Below are positions 1 through 9,403 of a stretch of DNA of 64,000 nucleotides, one piece after another. The DNA comes from Indolivaga capnocytophagoides DSM 22835 (GTDB taxonomy: Bacteria > Bacteroidota > Bacteroidia > Bacteroidales > Dysgonomonadaceae). Each line of letters begins with the position of its first letter. Position 1 is the first letter of the stretch. The stretch spans positions 1 through 64,000 of the forward strand of contig NZ_AUFL01000018.1 of the NCBI RefSeq assembly GCF_000426485.1, read 5' to 3'. A program made the translations under genes and the position numbers. A model generated the notes under the pieces. It saw only the letters and a list, made by a program, of their open reading frames with translations. It did not search any database and was not told where the DNA came from.

Positions 1-95
1 TAAAGTATTGCTACTTTCATGCTACCCCTCGACTTGCATGTGTTAGGCCTGTCGCTAGCGTTCATCCTGAGCCAGGATCAAACTCTTCTTTGTAT
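1..95 (-). rRNA. 16S ribosomal RNA, 5' end only
   Basis: Read on the minus strand, these bases carry the universal 16S 5' signature: the AGAGTTTGATCCTGGCTCAG primer site (complement near 70-90), followed by the conserved GAACGCTAGCGACAGGC and ACACATGCAAGTCGA blocks. The gene runs off the left edge, so only about 95 nt are present. The mature 5' end at about 95 is set by similarity to other 16S genes and may be off by a few bases. The type of 5' end fits Bacteroidales. Confidence 0.97.
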
Positions 96-286
96 ATCTT
101 TTTTTATATTCTCAGAATTATTCTAACCTCTTTATTGACTCTAGGTATTGACTTAGAGTTGATACCGGTCGTAAAGACCGTATCACCCGTCTAATGCTAT
201 ATTTTTTTGTTCCTTTTCAAATCTTTCAAAGATCGCTTCTCTTTTTCGCTTTTCTTAGTGACCGTCTCTCGGTCTTAAAGCGAGTG
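96..286 (-). promoter_or_regulatory. rRNA operon leader with two hairpins
   Basis: This is the transcribed spacer between the likely rrn start site and mature 16S. It holds two inverted repeats: GACCG-5 nt-CGGTC at 260-274, and a longer GATAC(C)GGTC/GACCGTATC stem at 161-184. rRNA leaders commonly carry such stems for processing and antitermination; that role is inferred here. No ORF is apparent. Confidence 0.6.
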
Positions 287-318
287 CAAAAGTAGTCCCT
301 TTTACTATACACTCCAAA
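287..318 (-). promoter_or_regulatory. rRNA operon promoter (Bacteroidota type)
   Basis: On the minus strand there is a TTTG (complement at 315-318), 20 nt, then TACTTTTG (287-294). This matches the known Bacteroidota -33/-7 pattern TTTG-N19-20-TAnnTTTG. The start site would fall near 280, leaving a leader of about 185 nt before 16S. Confidence 0.7.
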
Positions 319-508
319 TATTTTTATGCCTTTTTTTAAAATATTTTTAGAACTTCCTTTCAACAACATTATTTACAACTACTTATACTAATTCTTTTTT
401 TTAACCAATTACTCGATATATATGCAATACCCCGTCAACACTGAATTCGGTGGTCTTCCCGCGAAAGACAAAATCGGCGTGGAAGGACTCTGTTTAACGG
501 TATAAAAA
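319..508. other. Intergenic spacer between divergent rrn and MBOAT promoters
   Basis: I see no gene here. Most of it is very AT-rich. A GC-richer patch around 445-490 contains a small GTCTT/AAGAC inverted repeat. The segment separates divergently oriented promoters. Confidence 0.4.
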
Positions 509-538
509 TTGATCATTTAATCAAAATATTTATCTTTG
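509..538 (+). promoter_or_regulatory. Promoter of the MBOAT/SGNH gene pair
   Basis: TTG (509-511), exactly 19 nt, then TATCTTTG (531-538) is a strong Bacteroidota promoter. Transcription would begin about 545. This also rules out the TTG at 536 as a start codon, because it lies inside the -7 box. Confidence 0.75.
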
Positions 539-580
539 CACTCGAATTTAGGGATTCTAATAATATTATATATATTTAAT

Positions 581-2020
581 ATGCTCTTCAATTCTTTTGA
601 ATACGCACTATTTCTACCATTAGTATTTATCATATATTGGTTCATTCTAAGAAAGAATATAAAGCTACAAAACATATTTTTACTTGCATCGAGCTATTTC
701 TTTTATGGATGCTGGGATTGGCGGTTCTTATTCCTATTAATGTTTTCGACATTCTTAGATTATTTCACAGGACTGAAAATTGCAGATTCATCAAATCAAA
801 AAATAAGAAAAGCTTGGCTATGGTTAAGCGTGGGAGTTAATCTCAGTTTTTTGGGATTCTTCAAATATTACAACTTCTTTGTTGAACAATTTGCAGAATT
901 ACTCAGTCTATTTGGATTGACACCCCATATTTCAACACTTAATATTATATTACCTGTAGGAATATCATTTTATACTTTCCATGGATTATCATATGTCTTT
1001 GATATCTATCATGATAAAATTAAACCTACAAAAAATTTAGTTAACTATTCCTTATTTGTATCATTCTTCCCTTTATTAGTGGCTGGACCGATAGAACGGG
1101 CTACGCACTTACTTCCTCAAATTGAAAGAAAAAGAGTATTTGATTTCAAAAAATTCGAAGACGGGCTAAGACAAATCCTTTGGGGATTATTTATGAAGAT
1201 AGTCATCGCTGATAATTGTGCCAAACTAGCCGACGCCGTATTTAACCAATCTGATAAATACAGCGGAAGTACATTGGTTGTCGGTGCTATATTTTTCACG
1301 ATACAGGCATATGGCGATTTTGCAGGATATTCGAATATAGCATTAGGATCGGCTCGTTTATTAGGTTTTGAACTTCTCAAGAATTTCAATTTCCCTTACT
1401 TTTCCCGGAATATAAGGGAATTATGGCGCAGATGGCATATGTCCTTATCATATTGGTTAAGAGATTACCTTTATATTCCTTTGGGTGGAGGCCGAGAAGG
1501 TATGGCTAAAACAATCCGCAATACTGCTATAGTATTCCTCACTTGTGGATTCTGGCATGGTGCAAACTGGACATTTTTGGCTTTTGGTGCAATACATACT
1601 TTATATGTGATGCCATCAATACTAAAAAAGAGGACAACTAAATATACAGAGATTGTAGCCCAAGGAAAAATTCTACCGACTCCGAAGGAGGTTTACCAAA
1701 TCATAAAGACTTTTTGCCTGTTTGCCTTTTCACTCATTGTTTTCAGAGCGGAAAGTATAACTCAGGCTTACCATTATATTATAGACCTATTTACTGTCGA
1801 TTTATTTAGCATGCCACAGGTATATTCGGGGTCTATCATACTATTGGTAATTATTTTCTTCCTGATAGAATGGATCGGACGGGAAGGTAATTATGGCATA
1901 GAAGGTATCAAAAGCAAAATTAAGTCGATGCCTCTCCGGTGGATGTTCTATTATGTAATTGCATTCCTCGTATTCTATTACTCGGGGCATAAACAAGCAT
2001 TTATATATTTTCAATTTTAA
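581..2020 (+). CDS. MBOAT family O-acyltransferase (AlgI-like)
   Basis: A 479-residue polytopic membrane protein of the membrane-bound O-acyltransferase family. These proteins move acetyl groups across the inner membrane onto exopolysaccharide or other cell-surface glycans. The family block LWRRWHMSLSYWLRDYLYIP lies near the middle, and the catalytic histidine is in FWHGANW (about residue 326). The ATG at 581 gives the usual family N-terminus (MLFNSFEYALFLPLVF); the upstream TTG falls in the promoter. The stop codon runs straight into a GGTCTC palindrome half. The next gene, 45 nt downstream, is a probable SGNH-type partner, the standard arrangement in AlgI/AlgJ-like O-acetylation systems. 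The acceptor glycan is unknown. Confidence 0.92.
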   Translation: MLFNSFEYALFLPLVFIIYWFILRKNIKLQNIFLLASSYFFYGCWDWRFLFLLMFSTFLDYFTGLKIADSSNQKIRKAWLWLSVGVNLSFLGFFKYYNFFVEQFAELLSLFGLTPHISTLNIILPVGISFYTFHGLSYVFDIYHDKIKPTKNLVNYSLFVSFFPLLVAGPIERATHLLPQIERKRVFDFKKFEDGLRQILWGLFMKIVIADNCAKLADAVFNQSDKYSGSTLVVGAIFFTIQAYGDFAGYSNIALGSARLLGFELLKNFNFPYFSRNIRELWRRWHMSLSYWLRDYLYIPLGGGREGMAKTIRNTAIVFLTCGFWHGANWTFLAFGAIHTLYVMPSILKKRTTKYTEIVAQGKILPTPKEVYQIIKTFCLFAFSLIVFRAESITQAYHYIIDLFTVDLFSMPQVYSGSIILLVIIFFLIEWIGREGNYGIEGIKSKIKSMPLRWMFYYVIAFLVFYYSGHKQAFIYFQF

Positions 2021-2065
2021 GGTCTCAGAAATTATATCATCAAATACGTTCTTATTGCTTAAGAA

Positions 2066-3025
2066 ATGAAAAAGTCAATCATACTCACCATTATATTTAT
2101 CCTTCCATTTATTATCCTTACAATATGGATAGAAACAATGTTGCGAGGAATTCCAAATGAATATATGATAAAATCGAACTTCATGAATGCCAATGCTTCC
2201 AGAATTAAGGTATTGGTATTGGGTAGTTCCCATGGAATCACTGCGATAGATCCTGATTGTTTTTCGGAATACACCTATAACTGTGCCCATTATGCACAAT
2301 CACTGGATAGAGATTATAATATACTGAACCTGTATCAGGATCGGCTTGATTCTTTAGAATACATTATTTTGCCTGTATCTTATCACTCACTATGGACTAA
2401 GATAGATTTGCATGCTCATAAATGGAGAAAAAAGTATTACAATATATATTATGGTTTCAGAGTTGAACAGAACCCCATAAAAGAGCTTATCTTTCTTGAC
2501 GAAACTATTCACGAAGATTTAAGAATCATAAAAGACTACTACTATAACCACCAACCGATACATACCGATTTGACTCCGTATGGTTTAGCTGTCACTCCTT
2601 CTCAAACTAATTTGGGTTGGATAAATTCAACGATCGACCAAGTTGTTGCGGCACATAGTACGGACGACCTGACCCGACTATATGATGAAAATGTATCTTA
2701 TCTCAAGAAAATAATAGATATAGCCCAAAAGAAAAATGCGAAGGTAATATTCGTTACAATACCGGGACACGAAATATTTGTGGAACGTCTGCACCCTGAT
2801 CAGTTGAATCTTCTGTACACAACGATGGACAAACTAAAAGATAACAAAACTGTCTTTTACTATAATTTCCTACATGAGTTTACCAAAGAAGATCAGGAAA
2901 CAAGTCTTAAATATTTTCACGATGCGGATCACCTCAGCTACTTGGGTGCAAGAACTTTTTCGGTAAAACTTGACTCTATCGTAAAGGTTCTCGATAAGAA
3001 AGAAAAGATACAATCTGCAAATTAA
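2066..3025 (+). CDS. SGNH-like exported partner of the MBOAT acyltransferase
   Basis: A 319-residue protein with a single N-terminal hydrophobic segment (residues 5-22), probably a membrane anchor or uncleaved signal facing the periplasm. It has features of SGNH hydrolase-type acetyltransferases: GSSHG after a hydrophobic strand (block I-like, about residues 53-57), and a C-terminal DADHLS in which D-x-D-H fits the catalytic DxxH block. In AlgJ/AlgX-like systems such a protein takes acetyl from the MBOAT protein and transfers it to the polymer. The pairing and shared promoter support that role. Assignment rests on short motifs, and the true substrate is not visible. Confidence 0.65.
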   Translation: MKKSIILTIIFILPFIILTIWIETMLRGIPNEYMIKSNFMNANASRIKVLVLGSSHGITAIDPDCFSEYTYNCAHYAQSLDRDYNILNLYQDRLDSLEYIILPVSYHSLWTKIDLHAHKWRKKYYNIYYGFRVEQNPIKELIFLDETIHEDLRIIKDYYYNHQPIHTDLTPYGLAVTPSQTNLGWINSTIDQVVAAHSTDDLTRLYDENVSYLKKIIDIAQKKNAKVIFVTIPGHEIFVERLHPDQLNLLYTTMDKLKDNKTVFYYNFLHEFTKEDQETSLKYFHDADHLSYLGARTFSVKLDSIVKVLDKKEKIQSAN

Positions 3026-3030
3026 ATAAT

Positions 3031-3043
3031 AGGTCTGCGACCT
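3031..3043. repeat. Gene-boundary palindrome (AGGTC TGC GACCT)
   Basis: A perfect GGTC-N3-GACC core in the 17-nt space between two convergent genes. Read on the minus strand it follows the mnmD stop codon directly (TGA then GGTC). It is one of the dispersed family discussed in the findings. Confidence 0.75.
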
Positions 3044-3720
3044 CAGAGTTTTACAGCCCGCAACATTTCGCGCTTTCCGGGAGGTCCGGGCAAACGTTCG
3101 ACACGATAGCCTGATTGTTGCATCATTCTCCGGACAACGCCTTTTGCACAATAAGTAGTTAATATTCCACCGGGTGCTGTGTTAGCATATAAATAATCAA
3201 AAACAGATTGATTCCACATATCCGGCTGCTTGTCAGGAGCAAAAGCATCGAAATAAATAATATCGTACAATTGGTCTATTTTCCAATCCAGTTTAGTAAA
3301 GTCTGTATGTATTTTAGTCAAAGAAAAATACGCTGTAACTTCACATTTAATATTCCAATCCAAAGAGTGCAGTTTCTGAAATAATACTTTATCGTTGGTA
3401 GAATCTTTGTCTGCATAGTTCAACTTATCAGTAACCGTTTGTGACAAGGGATAAAGTTCAAGGCTTGTATAATTAACATGTTTAGATTGATCCCGCGCGG
3501 ACAGTACAGTCAGATATGCATTCAATCCCGTTCCAAAACCAATTTCCAAAATATTGATCTGGCTTTTGGTGCAAAAATCGAATGCTGTCTTTATAAAAAT
3601 ATGTTCCGACTCCTGCCTCGCTCCATTCACCGAATGATAATGTTCATTCATTGCCGGAACAAAAAGGGTATGCGATCCATCCGCAGTAGACTCTATTACA
3701 AGATCTTGATCTGAATCCAT
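3043..3720 (-). CDS. mnmD: tRNA 5-methylaminomethyl-2-thiouridine methyltransferase (MnmD)
   Basis: A 225-residue SAM-dependent methyltransferase equal to the N-terminal half of MnmC, without the FAD oxidase half. It catalyses the last methylation of the wobble modification mnm5s2U. Visible motifs are the SAM loop ILEIGFGTGLNAYLT (about residues 57-71), the acidic catalytic motif YFDAFAPDKQPDMW, and the C-terminal GPPGKREM typical of this domain. Stand-alone MnmD proteins are known in several phyla. It starts 5 nt after the ispF stop on the same strand, so the two are probably co-transcribed. The stop codon abuts a GGTC palindrome. Confidence 0.9.
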   Translation of the reverse strand: MDSDQDLVIESTADGSHTLFVPAMNEHYHSVNGARQESEHIFIKTAFDFCTKSQINILEIGFGTGLNAYLTVLSARDQSKHVNYTSLELYPLSQTVTDKLNYADKDSTNDKVLFQKLHSLDWNIKCEVTAYFSLTKIHTDFTKLDWKIDQLYDIIYFDAFAPDKQPDMWNQSVFDYLYANTAPGGILTTYCAKGVVRRMMQQSGYRVERLPGPPGKREMLRAVKL

Positions 3721-3725
3721 ATCAA

Positions 3726-4208
3726 CTATTTATCCTTTTCGATCAATGCAACAGCATAAGCAGCAAAGCCTTCTTCCCGTCCTACAAATCCCATTTTTTC
3801 GGATGTAGTTGCCTTGATAGAAATATCATCAATATCAATCTGCAGAATATCTGCCATTACCTTTTGCATAGCCGGAATATGCGGATTGATCTTAGGACGC
3901 TCCGCACAAATTGTAGCATCAATATTACCGACTCTGTATCCTTTGCCGGAAAGAACTTCCAATGTTTTAGCCAAAAGAATTTTGCTGTCAATATCTTTAT
4001 ATTCGCCTGCAGTGTCGGGAAAATGAAAGCCTATATCCCTCAGGTTAGCAGCTCCCAATAGCGCATCACAAATAGCGTGTATAAGCACATCGGCATCCGA
4101 ATGCCCCAATAAACCTTTTGTATGTTCTATTTTGATACCACCCAACCATAGATCTCGATCTTCTGCCAAACGATGTACATCATATCCGTACCCTACTCTA
4201 ATCTTCAT
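3726..4208 (-). CDS. ispF: 2-C-methyl-D-erythritol 2,4-cyclodiphosphate synthase
   Basis: A 160-residue trimeric zinc enzyme of the MEP isoprenoid pathway. It converts CDP-ME 2-phosphate into the cyclic diphosphate with release of CMP. Metal-binding Asp and His are seen in GYDVHRL (residues 8-14), with the family signature GHSDADVLIHAI (about 35-46) and KATTSEKMGFVGREEG near the C-terminus. The length is typical. A degenerate AAGATCTCAAACCTT palindrome lies 18 nt upstream of the start. A possible -7 box (complement of CAAAGGTA, 4262-4269) precedes it. mnmD follows 5 nt downstream. Confidence 0.96.
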   Translation of the reverse strand: MKIRVGYGYDVHRLAEDRDLWLGGIKIEHTKGLLGHSDADVLIHAICDALLGAANLRDIGFHFPDTAGEYKDIDSKILLAKTLEVLSGKGYRVGNIDATICAERPKINPHIPAMQKVMADILQIDIDDISIKATTSEKMGFVGREEGFAAYAVALIEKDK

Positions 4209-4286
4209 AAATATATCTCATTTTTAAGATCTCAAACCTTTATCTTAATAACTTCAAGTAACAAAGGTAACAAAAGACTTCCGATA

Positions 4287-5444
4287 TTACTTAAATAAAT
4301 TACGCAAGCCTTCCATATTAAAGCCCAATGAAAAACGCAAAGTTTGATCCAAAGGATTAGAATCGGCTGTTGATATCAGATAAGCCGCATCCAACTGAAA
4401 GGAACTCATTTTGAAACCTGCTCCAAAAGAAAAGTATTTACGGTTTCCTTGTCTCTGGCTTTCGTTGTAGTAACCACCTCTTAGCATAAACTGATCATTA
4501 TAGGCATATTCCATACCTGCCGACCATGTTATTTCTTCTAATTCTCCCTTAAAACCATCGGGAGAGTCGCTGAATGATTTAAATATTCCGCTTATAGCTG
4601 ATGATTTACGAACATCATCTACACGTTTTGCATAAACATCATCATCTTCCCCATCCTCTTGTCGGGGACGTGAAGGAACTAACAGCTTATTTAAATCCAC
4701 ATTAAACGCCAATGTGTTATAATCATCCAAAGGATAAGTCAAAGAAGCTCCCAGACGAAGATTTGCCGGTAAAAAATAATCATTTAGCCCATCATCCATA
4801 GATATTTTTGTACCGACATTCGAGATATTGAAACCCAATCCCAAAATACTTTCTACACTCCCTATATTAACATAAGACTCATTGTATCCGGCAATATCAG
4901 CAGCAAAAGCATTTCCCGCAGATGTATTTTCATCAGATGATGTTGAATAATCGGTGCGGATATAACGCAATGTAACACCTCCGGCGAATGTTTCGGTCAA
5001 CTTACGCGAATAACCTATATCAAATGCCATTTCATAAGGAGACACTGTAGACATAAGCTGTCCTTCCAAATCTCTTTCCGGAATATCTCCAATCGAAAAA
5101 TAGCGGATAGAAGCACTTACCGCCTGATTATCCTCATTTCCGAATTTATAAAAACCCGAAGCATAAACCAAAGCAATATCCTGTACTATTTTCCTCAGCC
5201 AAGGTGTATAAGAAACTGTCATTCCGGCCTTACTCGTAAGAAAAGCATGTTTTGCAGGATTCCAGTACTGAGAGTAAAAATCGGGTAAAGTAGCGGCTCC
5301 GACATCTCCCATACCGCCGCCGCGCGCATCCGGAGCAATAGACAAAGAGGGCACGGCGGTAACCATTGTACCTGTCTGCGCTGATAAAGACAAACTCGTC
5401 AATACCAACAAACCCGAATAAATGTATTTCATTGTTGTTTTCAT
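4287..5444 (-). CDS. porV: Type IX secretion outer-membrane protein PorV
   Basis: A 385-residue outer-membrane beta-barrel of the PorV/LptO family. PorV shuttles T9SS cargo from the translocon to the attachment complex and works with the sortase PorU. The signal peptide ends in SLSAQ (about residue 23). The family-typical N-terminus APDARGGGMGDVGAAT and YWNPAK follow, then alternating beta-strand sequence ending in LGFNMEG...LFK. The neighbour upstream on the same strand is porU, as in other Bacteroidota. A start at the second Met (residue 5) is also possible. A GGCCTCAGACC palindrome variant lies 19 nt upstream of the start. Confidence 0.93.
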   Translation of the reverse strand: MKTTMKYIYSGLLVLTSLSLSAQTGTMVTAVPSLSIAPDARGGGMGDVGAATLPDFYSQYWNPAKHAFLTSKAGMTVSYTPWLRKIVQDIALVYASGFYKFGNEDNQAVSASIRYFSIGDIPERDLEGQLMSTVSPYEMAFDIGYSRKLTETFAGGVTLRYIRTDYSTSSDENTSAGNAFAADIAGYNESYVNIGSVESILGLGFNISNVGTKISMDDGLNDYFLPANLRLGASLTYPLDDYNTLAFNVDLNKLLVPSRPRQEDGEDDDVYAKRVDDVRKSSAISGIFKSFSDSPDGFKGELEEITWSAGMEYAYNDQFMLRGGYYNESQRQGNRKYFSFGAGFKMSSFQLDAAYLISTADSNPLDQTLRFSLGFNMEGLRNLFK

Positions 5445-5707
5445 TTACCTTATTATATTTTAAAGGCCTCAGACCTGTTTATTATATTCTTGTTTAATCA
5501 AAAAGGTTACAAAATCAGTGATGAATCATCAATCAACAGTTATCAACTGGAAACTGTTAATTATTCACTATTAATTAACAAATCATCGAAAAAGGTAACA
5601 AAAGTGGCTCTCTTTATGTTCTTTTTCATCAGTAACCTTATCTCTTATTTTATTATCACATTTTTTCATTATATTATCATATTACAACACTATTATAGAT
5701 AAAATAA
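5445..5707. other. porU-porV intergenic region with repeated motifs
   Basis: No gene is supported in these 263 nt. They hold a degenerate gene-boundary palindrome (5463-5476) and two copies of an AAAAGGTWACAAAA motif at 5501-5515 and 5589-5604. The same motif recurs at several other intergenic sites. It may contain a promoter or operator for porV, but I could not assign a clean -33/-7 pair. Confidence 0.45.
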
Positions 5708-8700
5708 TTACCGTGCTGTTACAATTAGTTTCTCAGCCTTTACCGAAGACAAACGGCCGTTTATGTTCACCTGCACCGAGCATATATATACACCGGGCTG
5801 TAGTCGTCCTCCATTCGTATTCAGATCCCATTCGTATATATAACGATTGAGGGTATCGGCAGCCTGATTCTTCTGCGTCATCCACACCAACGCTCCTGTG
5901 AGAGAATACACTCTGAGGATAATATCGACATTCGATTGAGGAGTATTTGTATTAATTACAAACCGTGTAGCGTCTTTTGCCGGATTCCCCCAAATCTCAA
6001 ATGAATATATACTGGGAGCATAATCGTCGGTAACAACAAACCTTAAAGTTTCTGCAGCTGAATTATTAAAAACATCCCAGATCCGGAATTCTATTTTATG
6101 TTCACCTTCCGACATTTGCGGCATCTGGAAAGAAATGCTTCCTTCTTTATTCGAACCACCCTTATTAGTAAAATAAGAAGATAAATCATAAGTCGTAATC
6201 CCATCCAACACCAACGATATATTATGCCCGATAGCATTAGATAAATTTATTCCGGTATCATCCGATACTTCGGCATAGAACAATGGAGTTGAATTGACAT
6301 AACCGCCGTCTTTAAACTGCTCATTATTTAAAAACATTTTTGAAATAACAGGCGGATTTTCCTCTTCGGGCATATTGGTGTTTGTCCCTCCTATCGTATA
6401 ATTATAAAAAGAACCCTGAGCTTTTTTCTTTGAATCCGAATTATCATATGCGTAGAAACTCATTTTACCCTTGTCGTCGGCATATAATATATCTTTAGGC
6501 GCAACAAAATTGACAACAAACTCTCCATTCATAATATCAACCTTTCCTGCAAAAAGTGTATTCGTATAATCGGTATAATCTATAGCAATCTTATCGGGAT
6601 TGGGCGTACCCGAAGAAGTATTACCTCTGGTACGCAAAGTTTGTTTAGCATCGAATACCAATGATTCGAGCGTTCCGTTAAAATCTTCAGCGACGTCTCC
6701 ATTTTGATTTTCGATAATACCTTTAATTACGGTGTTGTCCAATGCCTGAATATTTATATCGTCTGCATCTGCATCCCTGTCATTCATTTCGGTAATCCTC
6801 ACCTTATATGTATCTTCGGGATAAGCCAGAGTCAAAGCTGGGTCACCCAACAATACAAATCTCAGTTTATTGCTGTCTTCAAAAAGTAATGCGTCATTTT
6901 TAGCCTCTCGTAAAATATCTCCCAAACGGGGATTTTTCCCATTTTTCTTCTTAAAGAGATACTTCATCAGGCTTTCATTCATCGTCCTGTTATTCCGAAT
7001 ATAAACAGCACGCACGGTAGTCATCATGGCAATAGCTCCACCTTCTTCTTTTAATAATGCTGCTTCTCCACCTGATGATGCATTAGCGTCAAATCGTCCG
7101 AAATCACAAGTTGCGGTAATCCATAATGGCAGTTTATCATTGTTGAGTGACTCTATATTTGCCATTGTCAGCAGATACTCATGAGTCCATGATGTAGTAG
7201 AACCGTGTCCTATAAAGTTCAACATCAGCGTCCCCTTATTTATTCGGTCTAGTAATGCCCTGTTTGCATCCGGATAACGAGCACCGCCGCTCTCGATAAC
7301 CCGTTCGTAGGCATCCTCATATATTTTCGAAACAACAAAATCAGGATAGGATGCTGTTATACCAGCAGAAAACCTCTCGGCATCCTGCATATGTTCACGC
7401 TCACTTTCTGTCGAATTACTACCGGCAACGGCATCATCAGCGACAAAAGTTATATTATTTTGCCAGATACCTTTATTCTTATTTTCGATATAAGCAGCAA
7501 TCTTTGCAACTGTGTTTGCGGCAGAACTTGCCGACCTTACCGGTAAACGTCCGATGCTGATATCCAACTTAGCTTTAGACAGATCAAAAATAGAATCGAA
7601 AGGATTAGTGGAAGTTATCGGCTCTTCTGTCCTCACTACCGATTTATCGTCAAGCAATCCAAAATAATCATCAGAAACATAAGACCCTACTTCTGTCAGA
7701 TAGTTCTCGGACTGATATGTGAGCAACATCGACTTAGAAGCCTCATCTGCCCAATCCTGTTTCAATTGATTATCAAATGTTCCACCTCCGAATAACATCA
7801 AGTATTGAGGTCGGTTTTCTCCTCCGTCAGCCCTGTCATAAAACATCTTCATAAAACGCCTATAGGCACTGGCATCAGGTTTTCCTGACGAAAATTCATT
7901 GTATATATCTTCGGGACTGACTATAATTGAGGTTAAACCGGACTCATTATTATGCAGATCGGCTAACTGCTGTGCATAACTTTTCAGAAAATCTCGAACA
8001 ATAATCACCATATCGGCAGACTCCAAAGCATGCAGATTTTGATTGGCAATTGCACCGAGACCTTTTCCCTCGTACGTGGGTGTGGGTATATCGCTCAGTT
8101 TCGCCAGATCGACCATCGCATATTCTTTGATTGTATTGTTATCCGCGGCAAATTGTAATGTCGAACCGGACAATTGAGCATCTATGCGAACGGGGGCAGT
8201 ATTGGATGTCACATCAAATACAAGCAGATCAGACGATGCAGAAGCTATTTTAAAACCCAGATTAGATGCAAGTGTCGTATTTCTGAAGAGCGTTACTGCA
8301 CCATAAGGTTTCAGATTTCGTTTATAGTTTAGTCTGAGATAGTTCAGATATACATTCTTATCGGAAGTATACCCTTTTGTATAGGTCAGCTTTACAGTAT
8401 TCTGGTTCTGCAATGCGTTAACCGATAAAGGCGAACTCATTTGTGTTGCTATAAGATATGTATTATCGCCTAACGGTACTGAGGTCGAAAGTGCATCGAG
8501 ATAACTGCCGTTAAAGTCGATAGTTAATTTTCCGGAAGTAAAAACTGTACGCGCTATAAAACTACAACGTAAAACAGCTGGGTCCGTAGTCGCTCCTTCG
8601 GTATTTAACTGTACATTTACAGTAGACGTTTTCAGAAAATTTTCGCCTAGCATTTCCCGCCCTGTTTCGCCCGGATTAATAAGTTCCTGTTCATGAAGAA

Positions 8701-9226
8701 CATAATCGTTGTAAGAATTAACAACATTATCGGCTAACGGTAGAGAGCCTTGTATTCCTATCAGTTTAGGATCTTCGTCCGACTCCGTTATAAAGTAATA
8801 GTTGTCGGAGGAATAAGGATTTTGAGTTTGTTCAAACTCTGTTGTTATTTTATTATATGTCCACTTTATATTCCCTCTCCCGTAAAAAAGAATATAATCA
8901 TCTTCATTTTTGAAATCGTTTCTCGACCGATTCATCCAGATTGAAACCTGCGGAAGATCATCTATATATGGCTTAGTAAAATCTTCGTTGATAATCCATC
9001 CTCCATAACCATATACTTTTACATTCTGAGGATTGGACAAACCTATTTTTTTCAGATCTTTATATGTCAGTTTATATATTCCTGTTTCCGAAATTTTAAT
9101 CTTGTACCACTTCCCTTGGGATAAAACCGAATTTTTCGCATAACGAGAACCATCGTTATCGACTGCTGACAATCGAAACGAAACACATAATACTAAAGTG
9201 AATAATATAAATAACTTTTTTCGCAC
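5708..9226 (-). CDS. porU: Type IX secretion sortase PorU (C25 family)
   Basis: A 1172-residue surface protease that cleaves the C-terminal signal of T9SS cargo and attaches the cargo to surface lipopolysaccharide. The signal peptide covers about residues 1-21. The gingipain-type catalytic pair is seen as His674 in NFIGHGSTTSWTHE and Cys707 in ITATCDFGRFD. The C-terminus (about residues 1085-1172) is a T9SS C-terminal-type domain with YSLTGALVW and GGRLQPGVYI; PorU is known to keep its own. The length matches orthologues. It is paired with porV downstream. A GGTCACAGAC palindrome variant lies 15 nt upstream of the start. Confidence 0.95.
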   Translation of the reverse strand: MRKKLFILFTLVLCVSFRLSAVDNDGSRYAKNSVLSQGKWYKIKISETGIYKLTYKDLKKIGLSNPQNVKVYGYGGWIINEDFTKPYIDDLPQVSIWMNRSRNDFKNEDDYILFYGRGNIKWTYNKITTEFEQTQNPYSSDNYYFITESDEDPKLIGIQGSLPLADNVVNSYNDYVLHEQELINPGETGREMLGENFLKTSTVNVQLNTEGATTDPAVLRCSFIARTVFTSGKLTIDFNGSYLDALSTSVPLGDNTYLIATQMSSPLSVNALQNQNTVKLTYTKGYTSDKNVYLNYLRLNYKRNLKPYGAVTLFRNTTLASNLGFKIASASSDLLVFDVTSNTAPVRIDAQLSGSTLQFAADNNTIKEYAMVDLAKLSDIPTPTYEGKGLGAIANQNLHALESADMVIIVRDFLKSYAQQLADLHNNESGLTSIIVSPEDIYNEFSSGKPDASAYRRFMKMFYDRADGGENRPQYLMLFGGGTFDNQLKQDWADEASKSMLLTYQSENYLTEVGSYVSDDYFGLLDDKSVVRTEEPITSTNPFDSIFDLSKAKLDISIGRLPVRSASSAANTVAKIAAYIENKNKGIWQNNITFVADDAVAGSNSTESEREHMQDAERFSAGITASYPDFVVSKIYEDAYERVIESGGARYPDANRALLDRINKGTLMLNFIGHGSTTSWTHEYLLTMANIESLNNDKLPLWITATCDFGRFDANASSGGEAALLKEEGGAIAMMTTVRAVYIRNNRTMNESLMKYLFKKKNGKNPRLGDILREAKNDALLFEDSNKLRFVLLGDPALTLAYPEDTYKVRITEMNDRDADADDINIQALDNTVIKGIIENQNGDVAEDFNGTLESLVFDAKQTLRTRGNTSSGTPNPDKIAIDYTDYTNTLFAGKVDIMNGEFVVNFVAPKDILYADDKGKMSFYAYDNSDSKKKAQGSFYNYTIGGTNTNMPEEENPPVISKMFLNNEQFKDGGYVNSTPLFYAEVSDDTGINLSNAIGHNISLVLDGITTYDLSSYFTNKGGSNKEGSISFQMPQMSEGEHKIEFRIWDVFNNSAAETLRFVVTDDYAPSIYSFEIWGNPAKDATRFVINTNTPQSNVDIILRVYSLTGALVWMTQKNQAADTLNRYIYEWDLNTNGGRLQPGVYICSVQVNINGRLSSVKAEKLIVTAR

Positions 9227-9305
9227 TAATATCCGTATTTAGGTCACAGACATCTTTATTACTTAAAGCTAGCCTATATCCGTTGAATATAAAATCCCTA
9301 AACAT

Positions 9306-9396
9306 TAAGGTTCCAAACCTTTTTGTAGTCTATCCTAGATAACTGCAATAGACTGTTATTACTTTAAAATACAACATTAATACTTACTATTACTTA
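9306..9396 (+). repeat. Dispersed ~95-bp intergenic element, copy A
   Basis: It starts with a degenerate palindrome (AAGGTTCCAAACCTT, 9307-9321) and continues through TTTTTGTAGTCTATCC and an AAAAT..CATTAATACTT block to ATTACTTAA. The reverse complement of 10128-10224 aligns over its whole length. It lies on the porU side of the FAH-family gene, with copy B as an inverted partner on the other side. Confidence 0.65.
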
Positions 9397-9403
9397 ATAT
9401 GTA

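Noticed and set aside
536-580. TTG at 536 as the start of the MBOAT gene
   Set aside because: It lies within the TATCTTTG promoter box; the ATG at 581 gives the family-typical N-terminus.
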